A stretch of 39,491 nt of DNA, from contig CALMSX010000054.1 in NCBI GenBank assembly GCA_937872515.1, forward strand, positions 1 to 39,491, given 5' to 3'. This document shows, piece after piece, positions 7,806 through 15,675 of this stretch. Numbering within the stretch: the first letter of the stretch is position 1; every line of letters begins with the position of its first letter. Made by a program: the position numbers and the translations under genes. Under the pieces are notes generated by a model. That model searched no databases, was not told where the DNA came from, and saw only the letters and a list, made by a program, of their open reading frames with translations. Origin of the DNA: an uncultured Bacteroidota bacterium. Its GTDB lineage: Bacteria; Bacteroidota; Bacteroidia; Chitinophagales; Saprospiraceae.

Positions 7806-9254
7806 TTAGTCAGAAGTCCTGATTTTCGTGTTTTCCTTGATCCAACAGCTTACATAAAAACTTTGGCCCACGCTTAAATTCCTGAAAAAGATATCTTCTT
7901 TGTTGGGCATGTATTGTTTGTATCTGGCAATTAGGCTATTGGCTTCTTTGGCAGAGGCTGGATCAATGCTTTTGGCATATTCCCACTTGTCGATGGCTGG
8001 CCAGGTAACAATCTGACTGTCCCAACCCCTTCCAGGGCCACAAAGAGGCCCACTGGAGGCATACAGCTTGCCAATCAATAGGTAGGGCTCTCCCCACCCT
8101 GGTTTCATTTTAGCGGCATCCAGGGCATATTGACGGGATTTTGGAAAGTTTTTCACATCTGCATAATAGATAGAAGAGATCACCATCAGGTATTTGGCTT
8201 TTTTCTCCTTATCAGGTGCTTCTTCATTGATGTATTTTTCAAACAAACGAATGGCGGTCTGGTAATTGCCCTTTCCATACTCATCATAAGCCATGGAAAT
8301 GGTGCCGGTGGCAACAGGGGCCTCATAACATTTGCTTTTCTTCACCTTTTCTATTTCAGCCAGGCGGGCATCGGTTAGGGCACATTTGCCCCTGAGCATC
8401 CTGCGGTAAGCCAGGTTGACCACATCGCAGGAGTCGGGACTGGCTTTAAACAAGGCATAGTACTTACCCGCATAGTATTCACAATCGTAAAAACCATCCA
8501 CCCCTTCAAGGGCTTCTAGCAGGTCCGGGGCGTATTCATTGATGATTTTCCAGGTTTCACATTGGGCACCCGTGCAGGTGGCCAATCCATCTTTAATGGC
8601 CTTATCTACCATTAAGGCATATTTGCTGCCCTCCTCTTTGCTCACCTCTTCAGCGAGGACGCGATCGTGGAGGATTTTGGTAAATGGGTTTATGATAAAA
8701 TATTCCATCTTGCCATTGCCCAAATCTATTGATTTTTTGAAGGTCTCATAGATTTCAGCTTCAGTTACCAGCCCAGACAGGTTGTAATAGTAATCAAAAG
8801 CTTTCTGCCCGATGTAATAGGCATCTGCCCCAAAACATTCTTCTCTTTTTGCCTGGATCATACGAATGGTATCTACCAGGAGTTTCTTTTTACTGCTGTC
8901 TGCTGTTTCTTCAATTAACTTGCTGTACAGTAAAACGCCGTCGTCAAAATGACTTTTTACCCGGCCATTGGATCCCGGAGCCAGGTGATAGGCCTGACGC
9001 CAAATGGGAAAAGCTGCTTTGTAGTTGTTGAGTTTCAATTGATCTTTGTACAAAACAAAGGCAGATTCAGCCGTTTCTCTGTCTACACCCGGAAGATCAT
9101 CGAAGGTGCGACAAGGATTGGAGGTTGCCGGCGGTGTAGTCACCTCGGTTTTGGGATCTGGTGTGGTAACCACGGGGGCGGTAGCCTTGGGTGAACAACC
9201 GGAAAAGGCGAAGCCAAGGATGAGAGCCAAAAAGGCTGTGAATATATTTTTCAT
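7806..9254 (-). CDS. TPR-like lipoprotein, paralogue of the protein at 21930-23339
   Basis: A 482-residue lipoprotein: signal peptide with lipobox FSGC (Cys20), a Thr/Pro-rich linker, then helical repeats of the tetratricopeptide type (for example YKAAFPIWRQAYHLAPGS, and YGKGNYQTAIRLFEKYI later). The C-terminal ~100 residues are strongly alike in the second TPR protein of this window: KMKPGWGEPYLLIGKLY, a Cys-Gly, KWEYAKSID, EAN..I..Y, and a final CWIKENTKIR. That shared block is more conserved than plain TPRs and suggests a defined family, probably in the periplasm and anchored in a membrane. It lies upstream of a beta-barrel gene on the same strand. Function not established. The 5' region carries three copies of a short ATGGCAG motif. 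Confidence 0.85.
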   Translation of the reverse strand: MKNIFTAFLALILGFAFSGCSPKATAPVVTTPDPKTEVTTPPATSNPCRTFDDLPGVDRETAESAFVLYKDQLKLNNYKAAFPIWRQAYHLAPGSNGRVKSHFDDGVLLYSKLIEETADSSKKKLLVDTIRMIQAKREECFGADAYYIGQKAFDYYYNLSGLVTEAEIYETFKKSIDLGNGKMEYFIINPFTKILHDRVLAEEVSKEEGSKYALMVDKAIKDGLATCTGAQCETWKIINEYAPDLLEALEGVDGFYDCEYYAGKYYALFKASPDSCDVVNLAYRRMLRGKCALTDARLAEIEKVKKSKCYEAPVATGTISMAYDEYGKGNYQTAIRLFEKYINEEAPDKEKKAKYLMVISSIYYADVKNFPKSRQYALDAAKMKPGWGEPYLLIGKLYASSGPLCGPGRGWDSQIVTWPAIDKWEYAKSIDPASAKEANSLIARYKQYMPNKEDIFFRNLSVGQSFYVSCWIKENTKIRTSD

Positions 9255-9291
9255 CGATAGTGTTTATAGTTAAGATGATGAAATGAGGAGA

Positions 9292-9386
9292 ATGGCAGGT
9301 ATTAAATAAGAACTGCCATCTGTCAACTTCGTTATAATGATAAAAATAGTCATTTTTTCTTAAACGATTGAATAACAGATGGCAGT
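9292..9386. repeat. Three-copy ATGGCAG motif forming alternative inverted repeats
   Basis: ACTGCCATCTGT (9312-9323) is the perfect 12-base complement of ACAGATGGCAGT (9375-9386), 51 bases apart, and the first also pairs with ATGGCAG at 9292-9298 (7 bp, 14-base loop). The set lies in the 180-base gap between the aldehyde dehydrogenase and the TPR lipoprotein, both on the minus strand, so it is upstream of the lipoprotein. Either hairpin, but not both, could form in a transcript. Confidence 0.6.
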
Positions 9387-9434
9387 ATGTATCAAAAGCA
9401 AGGCCTGATCAGTTAATAATCAAGCCGGGTCTGC

Positions 9435-10964
9435 TTAAAAATCAAATTTGATGCCCTGGGCAAGGGGTAGTTTTGTGCTGTAATTGATGGTATTTGTCTG
9501 CCTTCTCATGTATGCTTTCCATGAATCAGATCCAGACTCTCTTCCTCCACCAGTTTCTTTTTCACCTCCAAAGGCACCCCCAATTTCTGCTCCCGAAGTA
9601 CCGATGTTGACGTTGGCAATACCACAATCACTGCCGGATGCAGCCAGGAACAACTCGGCTTCTCTGAGGTTGCTGGTCATGATGGCAGACGAAAGTCCCT
9701 GAGGTACGTCGTTTTGGATGGCAATGGCATCGGTTACTTCTCCCTCATATTTGATGAGGTATAAGATGGGTGCAAAAGTTTCTGTTTGTACGATGCTCAT
9801 GTCGTTTCTGGCTTCCACAATGGCAGGTTGCACGTAGTGGCCGTTTGCACAACCCCTTACTTTTACTTCGCCACCTTTGACCAGTAGTTTTCCGCCTTCT
9901 TTTTTTGCTTTTTCGAGGGCAGCCAGATAATTTTCTACTGCCTGTGCATCGATGAGCGGGCCTACGTGGTTGCGGGCATCGAGCGGATTGCCTATGCTGA
10001 TTTGTTTATAGGCTTTTACAAGCTGGGCCTTTACCTTATCATAAATATCTGCATGAACGATCAACCTCCTGGTAGTAGTACATCGCTGACCTGCAGTACC
10101 CACTGCTCCAAAAACGGTAGCTGGCAACACCAATGATAAGTCGGCAGATGGGGTTACGATCACCGCGTTGTTACCTCCCAGTTCCAGCAAACTTTTGCCG
10201 AGTCGAGCCGCTACTGACGAGGCAACAGCCTTGCCCATCCTGGTACTTCCTGTAGCAGAAATCAGTGGAATTCTATGGTCGTTAGACATTTTTTGTCCGA
10301 GGGTATAATCGCCTGTAACGATACAACTTACACCTTCCGGTACATCATTGGCTTTTAAAACTTTTGCGAGCAAAGACTGGCATGCAACAGCACAAAGCGG
10401 TGTTTTTTCGCTGCCCTTCCATACCACTACATCGCCACAAACCATGGCGATCATGGCATTCCATGACCAAACGGCCACCGGAAAGTTGAATGCTGAAATG
10501 ACACCCACAACACCAAGGGGATGCCATTGCTCATACATGCGGTGTGAGGGACGCTCAGAGTGCATTGACAAGCCGTACAACTGTCTGGAAAGCCCTACTG
10601 CAAAATCGCAGATGTCTATCATTTCCTGCACCTCGCCCAGACCTTCCTGGAGCGATTTGCCCATTTCATAAGAAACCAGTCTTCCGAGGTCATCTTTGTG
10701 GGCCCTCAGCACATCACCATATTGGCGAACGATTTCGCCTCTTCGTGGAGCCGGCCATGTTTTCCATTCATCAAAAGCAGTGGTAGCTGCCTTCATTATT
10801 TTTTCATAATCTCCTTCTCCGGTAACACTGACCTTACCGATTTCTTTACCGTCGACCGGTGAATAAGAAACGATCACTCTTTTGCTGGAAAATGACTTTT
10901 GTCCTGACCATGTTCCCGGATTGGTCGCTCCCAAGCCGAGTCTCTTTAAAAAACTTGTATTCAT
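9435..10964 (-). CDS. Aldehyde dehydrogenase, antiquitin (ALDH7) type, probable L-aminoadipate-semialdehyde dehydrogenase
   Basis: A 509-residue NAD-dependent aldehyde dehydrogenase of full length. The catalytic Cys295 lies in GQRCTTTRR and the general base Glu261 in ELGGNN; the cofactor region has SAFNFPVAVWSWN and SATGSTRMG. The long C-terminal signature IANVNIGTSGAEIGGAFGG in general form, then KETGGGRESGSDSWK, is the hallmark of the ALDH7/antiquitin group, whose known members oxidise alpha-aminoadipate semialdehyde in lysine breakdown. No other lysine-degradation gene is beside it, so the substrate is inferred from family. It has its own -7 element at 11063-11070 and a leader of about 90 bases. 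Confidence 0.93.
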   Translation of the reverse strand: MNTSFLKRLGLGATNPGTWSGQKSFSSKRVIVSYSPVDGKEIGKVSVTGEGDYEKIMKAATTAFDEWKTWPAPRRGEIVRQYGDVLRAHKDDLGRLVSYEMGKSLQEGLGEVQEMIDICDFAVGLSRQLYGLSMHSERPSHRMYEQWHPLGVVGVISAFNFPVAVWSWNAMIAMVCGDVVVWKGSEKTPLCAVACQSLLAKVLKANDVPEGVSCIVTGDYTLGQKMSNDHRIPLISATGSTRMGKAVASSVAARLGKSLLELGGNNAVIVTPSADLSLVLPATVFGAVGTAGQRCTTTRRLIVHADIYDKVKAQLVKAYKQISIGNPLDARNHVGPLIDAQAVENYLAALEKAKKEGGKLLVKGGEVKVRGCANGHYVQPAIVEARNDMSIVQTETFAPILYLIKYEGEVTDAIAIQNDVPQGLSSAIMTSNLREAELFLAASGSDCGIANVNIGTSGAEIGGAFGGEKETGGGRESGSDSWKAYMRRQTNTINYSTKLPLAQGIKFDF

Positions 10965-11062
10965 GAATTAAATAGATTGTGGTTGTATGAATGAAAAATG
11001 CTCCCATCAGATAGCCTATGCTAAAGGCAGTGGAAAAACATAATTCTTTACTTAAAAGGCTG

Positions 11063-11070
11063 CAAATGTA
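11063..11070 (-). promoter_or_regulatory. -7 promoter element for the aldehyde dehydrogenase (TACATTTG)
   Basis: Minus-strand TACATTTG is an exact TAnnTTTG match 99 bases before the start codon, in the divergent gap between the dehydrogenase and the PKD protein. No clear -33 TTG is seen at the usual distance. Confidence 0.5.
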
Positions 11071-11195
11071 CACTTTGTTCATCAGATAAAGGTGATTTTA
11101 GTAACATTAGCGGACATACAAATGGAAAATATAATATTGAATTCTTGTCAATTCTTATCAAAATATTATTTTTAGGGACTAATCTGGTTTTAATT

Positions 11196-13823
11196 ATGAA
11201 ATTCTATTCAGTTATCCTTGTTTTTGCCATATTTTATTTGGTTGACCCAATCGTAGCTCAAGTGAAGCCCACTATGGTTACCACAGAGCAAGCGGCTATT
11301 TTTGGTGTGCCTGCAAAAAATAGTCACCCCTGGAAGTCAAGGGTATTGAATTACACTTCTTCAGAGCACGCTTATTCCGTACCTACAGAAGAAATATTGG
11401 AGGCCAAAAAGAAGATATGGGATCAAAAGCGGCCCGGTCAGCATATACCGTCAGCAGATCGATCTACAGAGAAACCCATAATTGGGATCAACTTCAGTGG
11501 CAACATCCAGGGCAGCAATGTGCCACCGGATAACTCCATGGCGATTTCAACCAATGGATTTATTGTTTCTGCCATCAACTCAAACATCATTTTTGCCAAC
11601 AGTGCCGGAAAGGTTACATTCACTCAGACACTGGCAGATTTTTATACCTTGTTGACCATTGGTTCGGGTGTTTATGACCCGAGGATCATCTATGATGCAC
11701 AATACAATCGTTTCATTGCATTGGCATTGCATGGCAATACGCCCCAAACCACCAAGATTGTAATCGCATTTTCTAAAAGCGAAGATCCTGCTGCCGGATG
11801 GTATTACTACAATGTAGATGGCAACCCACTGGGCGACAATCACTGGTATGATTATCCCAATGTAGGTTTAACCCAACAGGATCTGTTTTTTTCAGGACTG
11901 ATGCGAGACAATGCGGGTGACTGGCAGTATTCTATTTTGTTTCAAATAGACAAGGCTTCCTGCTTTTCAGGGTCTCCGATGGTCTACGGTTATTACACCG
12001 ACTTAAACAATGCAGATGGCCAGCTTGCCTTCAACCTGGTACCGGCTCACAATGCCTGGAATGTATATCCGGATTCTGTCATGCACCTGGTCAGTAATGT
12101 AGCCCAGGGAGGCAATCAATACCACCTGCACAAGGTTTCTGGAGCCATCTCTAAAGGCAATGCCGAAATTACTGCCCTCCAGGTAACCGGACCTGCTACC
12201 CAGCTGGCTCCGGATGGGGTTCAACCCAATACCACCAATGTAATGAACACCTTTGACAGTCGCATTTGGAATGCGATGGAGCTCAATGGCATTGTGCATT
12301 TTGGAGCCCATGTCAACTCACCCAACAACACCTCAGCCTTGTTTTATGGAAGGTTTGACCTGTCTACCCTAAGTGTAACCGGTAGCTTATATCATCAGGG
12401 AGATTATGATTATGGTTTTCCCTCCATTGCCGCCTTTGGTGAAGAAGCGGGTGATAGCCGGGTACTCATTAATTTTTTAAAAACGGGACCCAATTTGTAT
12501 CCGTCGCAGGGTGCAGTAATCTGTGATGGCCGCAACGATGTTTTTGACTGGGGCGAAGAAGTATTGGTCAAGCTGGGTACTACCTTTGTCAACGTGCTGG
12601 ATGGCAACAGAGAGCGGTGGGGTGATTACACTACTGTTAGCCGCAGGTTTTTCAATCCCTACAGCAAAACAGCGGAGGTATGGACAACGGGTTGTTTTGG
12701 CAGGGGTAGCTATGGTACCTGGATCACCCAATACCTGCAGGATTCAACCGCCTTTTTTGAAGATTTTGTGGCCGATAAAACGACCCTGGCATCCAATGAA
12801 AGCACCCAGTTTTCTTTGGTAAATGATCAGGTAGTCAAGGTGCTATCCTGGAATTTTGAGGGAGGCAGTCCTGCCAGTTCTACCCAGACATTGCCAAGCG
12901 TTAAGTATAATCAGGTGGGTAGTTATGATGTGGAATTGACCATCCTCAACGAAAGATCCAATGATACCCTTACCTATTTGAAAAGAGATTACATCACCGT
13001 GATGGAGCCGATCCTGCCTCCAGTTGCTAATTTTTCAGTAAACAGGGATACTATTTACCAGGGTGAGAGCGTACAGTTTATTGACTTGTCTACCAATGAG
13101 CCTGTCGACTATTCCTGGACCTTTTCCAATGGCATTCCATCGCTGTCTAAAGACAAAGAACCCGTTGTCAGGTATGAAAAAAAAGGATCTCACTACGTGA
13201 ATTTATCGGTGCGCAATATTGCCGGCAACGACAATGAAATCAAGCAGAAATTTATTACCGTTTTGGAGGCTAAATCACCTTTGGCTGCCTTTGTATCTGA
13301 CAAACAAGTGGCTGCTACCAACGAGGCAATTCAATTCACCGATCTGTCACAAAATGTACCTACATCGTGGAAGTGGTATTTTCCGGGCGCCAGCACTGAG
13401 GTGTCTACCGAAGCCCATCCGGTGGTACAATACAGCGCTGCGGGTAGTTATGATGTAAGCCTGGTGGTTCAAAATTTTGCCGGAAAAGACTCCATAGTCA
13501 AACAAAACTATATCCAGATCGGAGGGGTAGGTACCCAAGAAACGGCGTCCTTTGTTCAGCAACACAAGCTGTATCCCAACCCGGTAGGTGGGGGAGAACT
13601 GACGGTGGAATTTACCCTTGATAAAAAGAGAGACATGGTCATTGAGGTAATTGATAGCAAGGGCAGTTTTGCATCTACCATCCTGCACCAAAGAATTAAG
13701 GCGGGCAGGAATGCCTTATTTTTCTCTACGGAGACACTGGTGGATGGCAGCTATATCTTACTACTACGATCCACTGAAGACCGTCTGGTAAAGGCGATCC
13801 CTTTTGTGGTGAGTCGCAGATAA
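11196..13823 (+). CDS. Secreted PKD-domain protein with T9SS C-terminal sorting domain
   Basis: About 875 residues. ATG 11196 gives MKFYSVILVFAIFYLVDPIVAQ, a Sec signal peptide; an upstream TTG in frame (11145) would only add residues before it. Residues ~60-515 form a large domain of unknown type with propeller-like features (for example PAAGWYYYNVDGNPLGDNHW). Three PKD-type beta-sandwich repeats follow at about 520-605, 608-690 and 694-780, each ending with GSYDV-like or GSHYV strands. The last ~88 residues (KLYPNP at the start, ending PFVVSRR) are a type A T9SS sorting domain, which directs export across the outer membrane and anchoring. Its 3' end faces the protease gene with only 4 bases between. 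Function of the N-terminal domain is unknown. Confidence 0.9.
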   Translation: MKFYSVILVFAIFYLVDPIVAQVKPTMVTTEQAAIFGVPAKNSHPWKSRVLNYTSSEHAYSVPTEEILEAKKKIWDQKRPGQHIPSADRSTEKPIIGINFSGNIQGSNVPPDNSMAISTNGFIVSAINSNIIFANSAGKVTFTQTLADFYTLLTIGSGVYDPRIIYDAQYNRFIALALHGNTPQTTKIVIAFSKSEDPAAGWYYYNVDGNPLGDNHWYDYPNVGLTQQDLFFSGLMRDNAGDWQYSILFQIDKASCFSGSPMVYGYYTDLNNADGQLAFNLVPAHNAWNVYPDSVMHLVSNVAQGGNQYHLHKVSGAISKGNAEITALQVTGPATQLAPDGVQPNTTNVMNTFDSRIWNAMELNGIVHFGAHVNSPNNTSALFYGRFDLSTLSVTGSLYHQGDYDYGFPSIAAFGEEAGDSRVLINFLKTGPNLYPSQGAVICDGRNDVFDWGEEVLVKLGTTFVNVLDGNRERWGDYTTVSRRFFNPYSKTAEVWTTGCFGRGSYGTWITQYLQDSTAFFEDFVADKTTLASNESTQFSLVNDQVVKVLSWNFEGGSPASSTQTLPSVKYNQVGSYDVELTILNERSNDTLTYLKRDYITVMEPILPPVANFSVNRDTIYQGESVQFIDLSTNEPVDYSWTFSNGIPSLSKDKEPVVRYEKKGSHYVNLSVRNIAGNDNEIKQKFITVLEAKSPLAAFVSDKQVAATNEAIQFTDLSQNVPTSWKWYFPGASTEVSTEAHPVVQYSAAGSYDVSLVVQNFAGKDSIVKQNYIQIGGVGTQETASFVQQHKLYPNPVGGGELTVEFTLDKKRDMVIEVIDSKGSFASTILHQRIKAGRNALFFSTETLVDGSYILLLRSTEDRLVKAIPFVVSRR

Positions 13824-13827
13824 AATA

Positions 13828-15570
13828 TTAATGTTGCACTACAAAGCTGGCAGAGGACGTTACGCCATGTTCATTTTCTAAGACGGCTTGATACAGTCCG
13901 GAGGGCCAATTATCAAGGGATAGTTGAAACCAGGCCCTACCTGACTCTTTCCAAATCTGAACACCTGCGGCATTAAAGATGCTGAGCTTTGCGGTACTTA
14001 GGTTATCTTGCTCTAAGCCGATGATCACATAATCTGAAGCAGGGTTGGGTATGATTTTGAGAGGAGTAGCCAACTTGTCTACCTCATTCACTTTGGTTTG
14101 TGTTTTTAAGGCGAGTTCAATGGCTTTAATGGCATTAATTCTACCGTAACCATAAACGGCATTGGGGTGGAGCTGACCGGAAACACCCCCACAGTCCTGG
14201 TCTGAAAACTTAGGATCTGCGGTTTGCCTGATAATTTCTTCTATGGTTGTCACTTCTCCTTCCAAATCGGGGTTAGCAGAGATGATCAGGGCTACCAACC
14301 CTGCCACATGGGGTCCAGCCATGCTGGTACCGTTAAATGCGGCAAAACCGCCTCCCCTTACTACCGATCTTACTCCCCTACCGGGAGCTACCACATCGGG
14401 TTTTACCCTGTAACTGGAGTCAATGGATACGGGTCCCCGGCTGGAAAAATTGGCAATGGTATCATTGATCATACTTGCACCTACAGAAAATGAAGGTTCA
14501 AAATGCGCGGGAGGGGCATTGATAGTTTCACAACCGGGGCCACTGTTGCCAGCAGAAACAACTACTACAACGCCTGCTGCTTTCAGGTTTTTGACAGCTA
14601 TTTGAAGGGCATCCCAGTTTCCGGGATTACAGCCTTCTTCGGGTGAACAGTACCATGAATTGTTGATGACATGGGGTGCCTTGGTGGGATCCGGATTGTT
14701 GCCATCGATGTCGGTGGGGGCCAAAAACCACTCAAAACATTCGAGATAGGTGGAGAGCTGGCCATTGCCGCGTTCCATGTTTCTACAGGCTATCCACTGA
14801 GCACCGGGGGCCACCCCTATGAGGTTGCTGGTATCGCTTCCGACCATGGTACCCATGGTGTGGGTGCCGTGATTGTTGTCGTCGCAGGGTTCTTTTAGGT
14901 TATAGCCACAGGGGTTGAGGCTATCGGCTGCCAGTGGACTTTTTTGGTGGATGGCATCGTGCCAGGTATAGCTGTGATTGGCAACGGTGTCATTGATAAA
15001 TCCTTTGTACTTACTTTTTAAGGGTGAAACAGACCAGTCGTAGCCGGTATCCTGGCCACCTACCACAACCCCTTTGCCATCGAAACCCATTCTCCATACA
15101 CTGTCGGCCCCTATTTTGAGCAGGCCCCATTCTGGTACCAGGTCGCGACTGCCGACTATGGGTTCGGCTTCAATTCTGTCAAGTTTGATTGAAAAATTAG
15201 GAAGAATCTTCTGAACCTCATTGCGATCTGCCAGGGTCAATAGGGTGGCATAATCACTTCTCACGTGAATAGCGTTGACCACAAAAAAAGAAGTGTATTC
15301 AATATGGCGGTGACGTAGCCAGTTGACCAGGGCCAGCTGGGCATCATCGCTGTTTTTTTTGAGGAGGCTGTAGGCCATACTGCCTTTGCGGTTTTTTCCT
15401 TTTACCCCGGATACCGCGCTAAGATCAGCTTGTGAGCTGAGAAAAACGATGTAATCGAGTTGATTTTGGTTATGGGTATTTCCCAAAAGAGAAGGATCAA
15501 TCTTAGGCGACTGTGCGACAACCGAGAGGCTGATAAACAGGGATAACAAAGTGAGGGCAAAAAGACGCAT
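13828..15570 (-). CDS. Secreted subtilisin-like (S8) serine protease with T9SS sorting domain
   Basis: A 580-residue secreted protease. Signal peptide 1-20 (ending VVAQ), then a propeptide region (~38-130, LDYIVFLSSQADL, like the I9 inhibitor fold). The catalytic triad is visible: Asp174 in GGQDTGYDW, His234 in NNHGTHTMG, Ser416 in NGTSMAGPHVAG, with the oxyanion Asn342 in SAGNSGPG. Several Cys pairs (for example NPCGYNLKEPCDD, CSPEEGC) may form disulfides outside the cell. The C-terminal ~85 residues (LKIIPNPASDYVII onward) are a T9SS type A sorting domain. All active-site residues are present, so an active protease is expected. It lies tail-to-tail with the PKD protein and downstream of another T9SS cargo gene, behind its terminator. 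Confidence 0.95.
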   Translation of the reverse strand: MRLFALTLLSLFISLSVVAQSPKIDPSLLGNTHNQNQLDYIVFLSSQADLSAVSGVKGKNRKGSMAYSLLKKNSDDAQLALVNWLRHRHIEYTSFFVVNAIHVRSDYATLLTLADRNEVQKILPNFSIKLDRIEAEPIVGSRDLVPEWGLLKIGADSVWRMGFDGKGVVVGGQDTGYDWSVSPLKSKYKGFINDTVANHSYTWHDAIHQKSPLAADSLNPCGYNLKEPCDDNNHGTHTMGTMVGSDTSNLIGVAPGAQWIACRNMERGNGQLSTYLECFEWFLAPTDIDGNNPDPTKAPHVINNSWYCSPEEGCNPGNWDALQIAVKNLKAAGVVVVVSAGNSGPGCETINAPPAHFEPSFSVGASMINDTIANFSSRGPVSIDSSYRVKPDVVAPGRGVRSVVRGGGFAAFNGTSMAGPHVAGLVALIISANPDLEGEVTTIEEIIRQTADPKFSDQDCGGVSGQLHPNAVYGYGRINAIKAIELALKTQTKVNEVDKLATPLKIIPNPASDYVIIGLEQDNLSTAKLSIFNAAGVQIWKESGRAWFQLSLDNWPSGLYQAVLENEHGVTSSASFVVQH

Positions 15571-15591
15571 GAAAATAATTTAATAACAGTA

Positions 15592-15599
15592 CGAAGATA
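15592..15599 (-). promoter_or_regulatory. Possible -7 element for the S8 protease (TATCTTCG)
   Basis: Minus-strand TATCTTCG differs from TAnnTTTG at one base and lies 21 bases before the protease start, just after the terminator of the upstream gene. Confidence 0.35.
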
Positions 15600-15613
15600 G
15601 GTCATAAACCCAT

Positions 15614-15652
15614 AAAAAGAAAAAGGGTTTATGGCCGGAGCCATAAACCCTT
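15614..15652 (-). terminator. Intrinsic terminator after the PA-domain T9SS cargo gene
   Basis: On the minus strand AAGGGTTTATGGC pairs perfectly with GCCATAAACCCTT (13 bp; plus-strand arms 15640-15652 and 15623-15635) around TCCG, a UNCG-type tetraloop closed by C-G, and runs into TTTTTCTTTTT. A third copy of one arm (CATAAACCC, 15603-15611) follows the T-run and could compete for pairing. Confidence 0.93.
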
Positions 15653-15675
15653 AATTCTTGACTTCTAAATGACAA

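Noticed and set aside
9295..9330. TTGACA with TAATAC 16 bases later on the minus strand, like a classical sigma-70 promoter
   Set aside because: Bacteroidota primary sigma factors use TAnnTTTG, and the match falls inside the repeated ATGGCAG arms, so it is probably chance.
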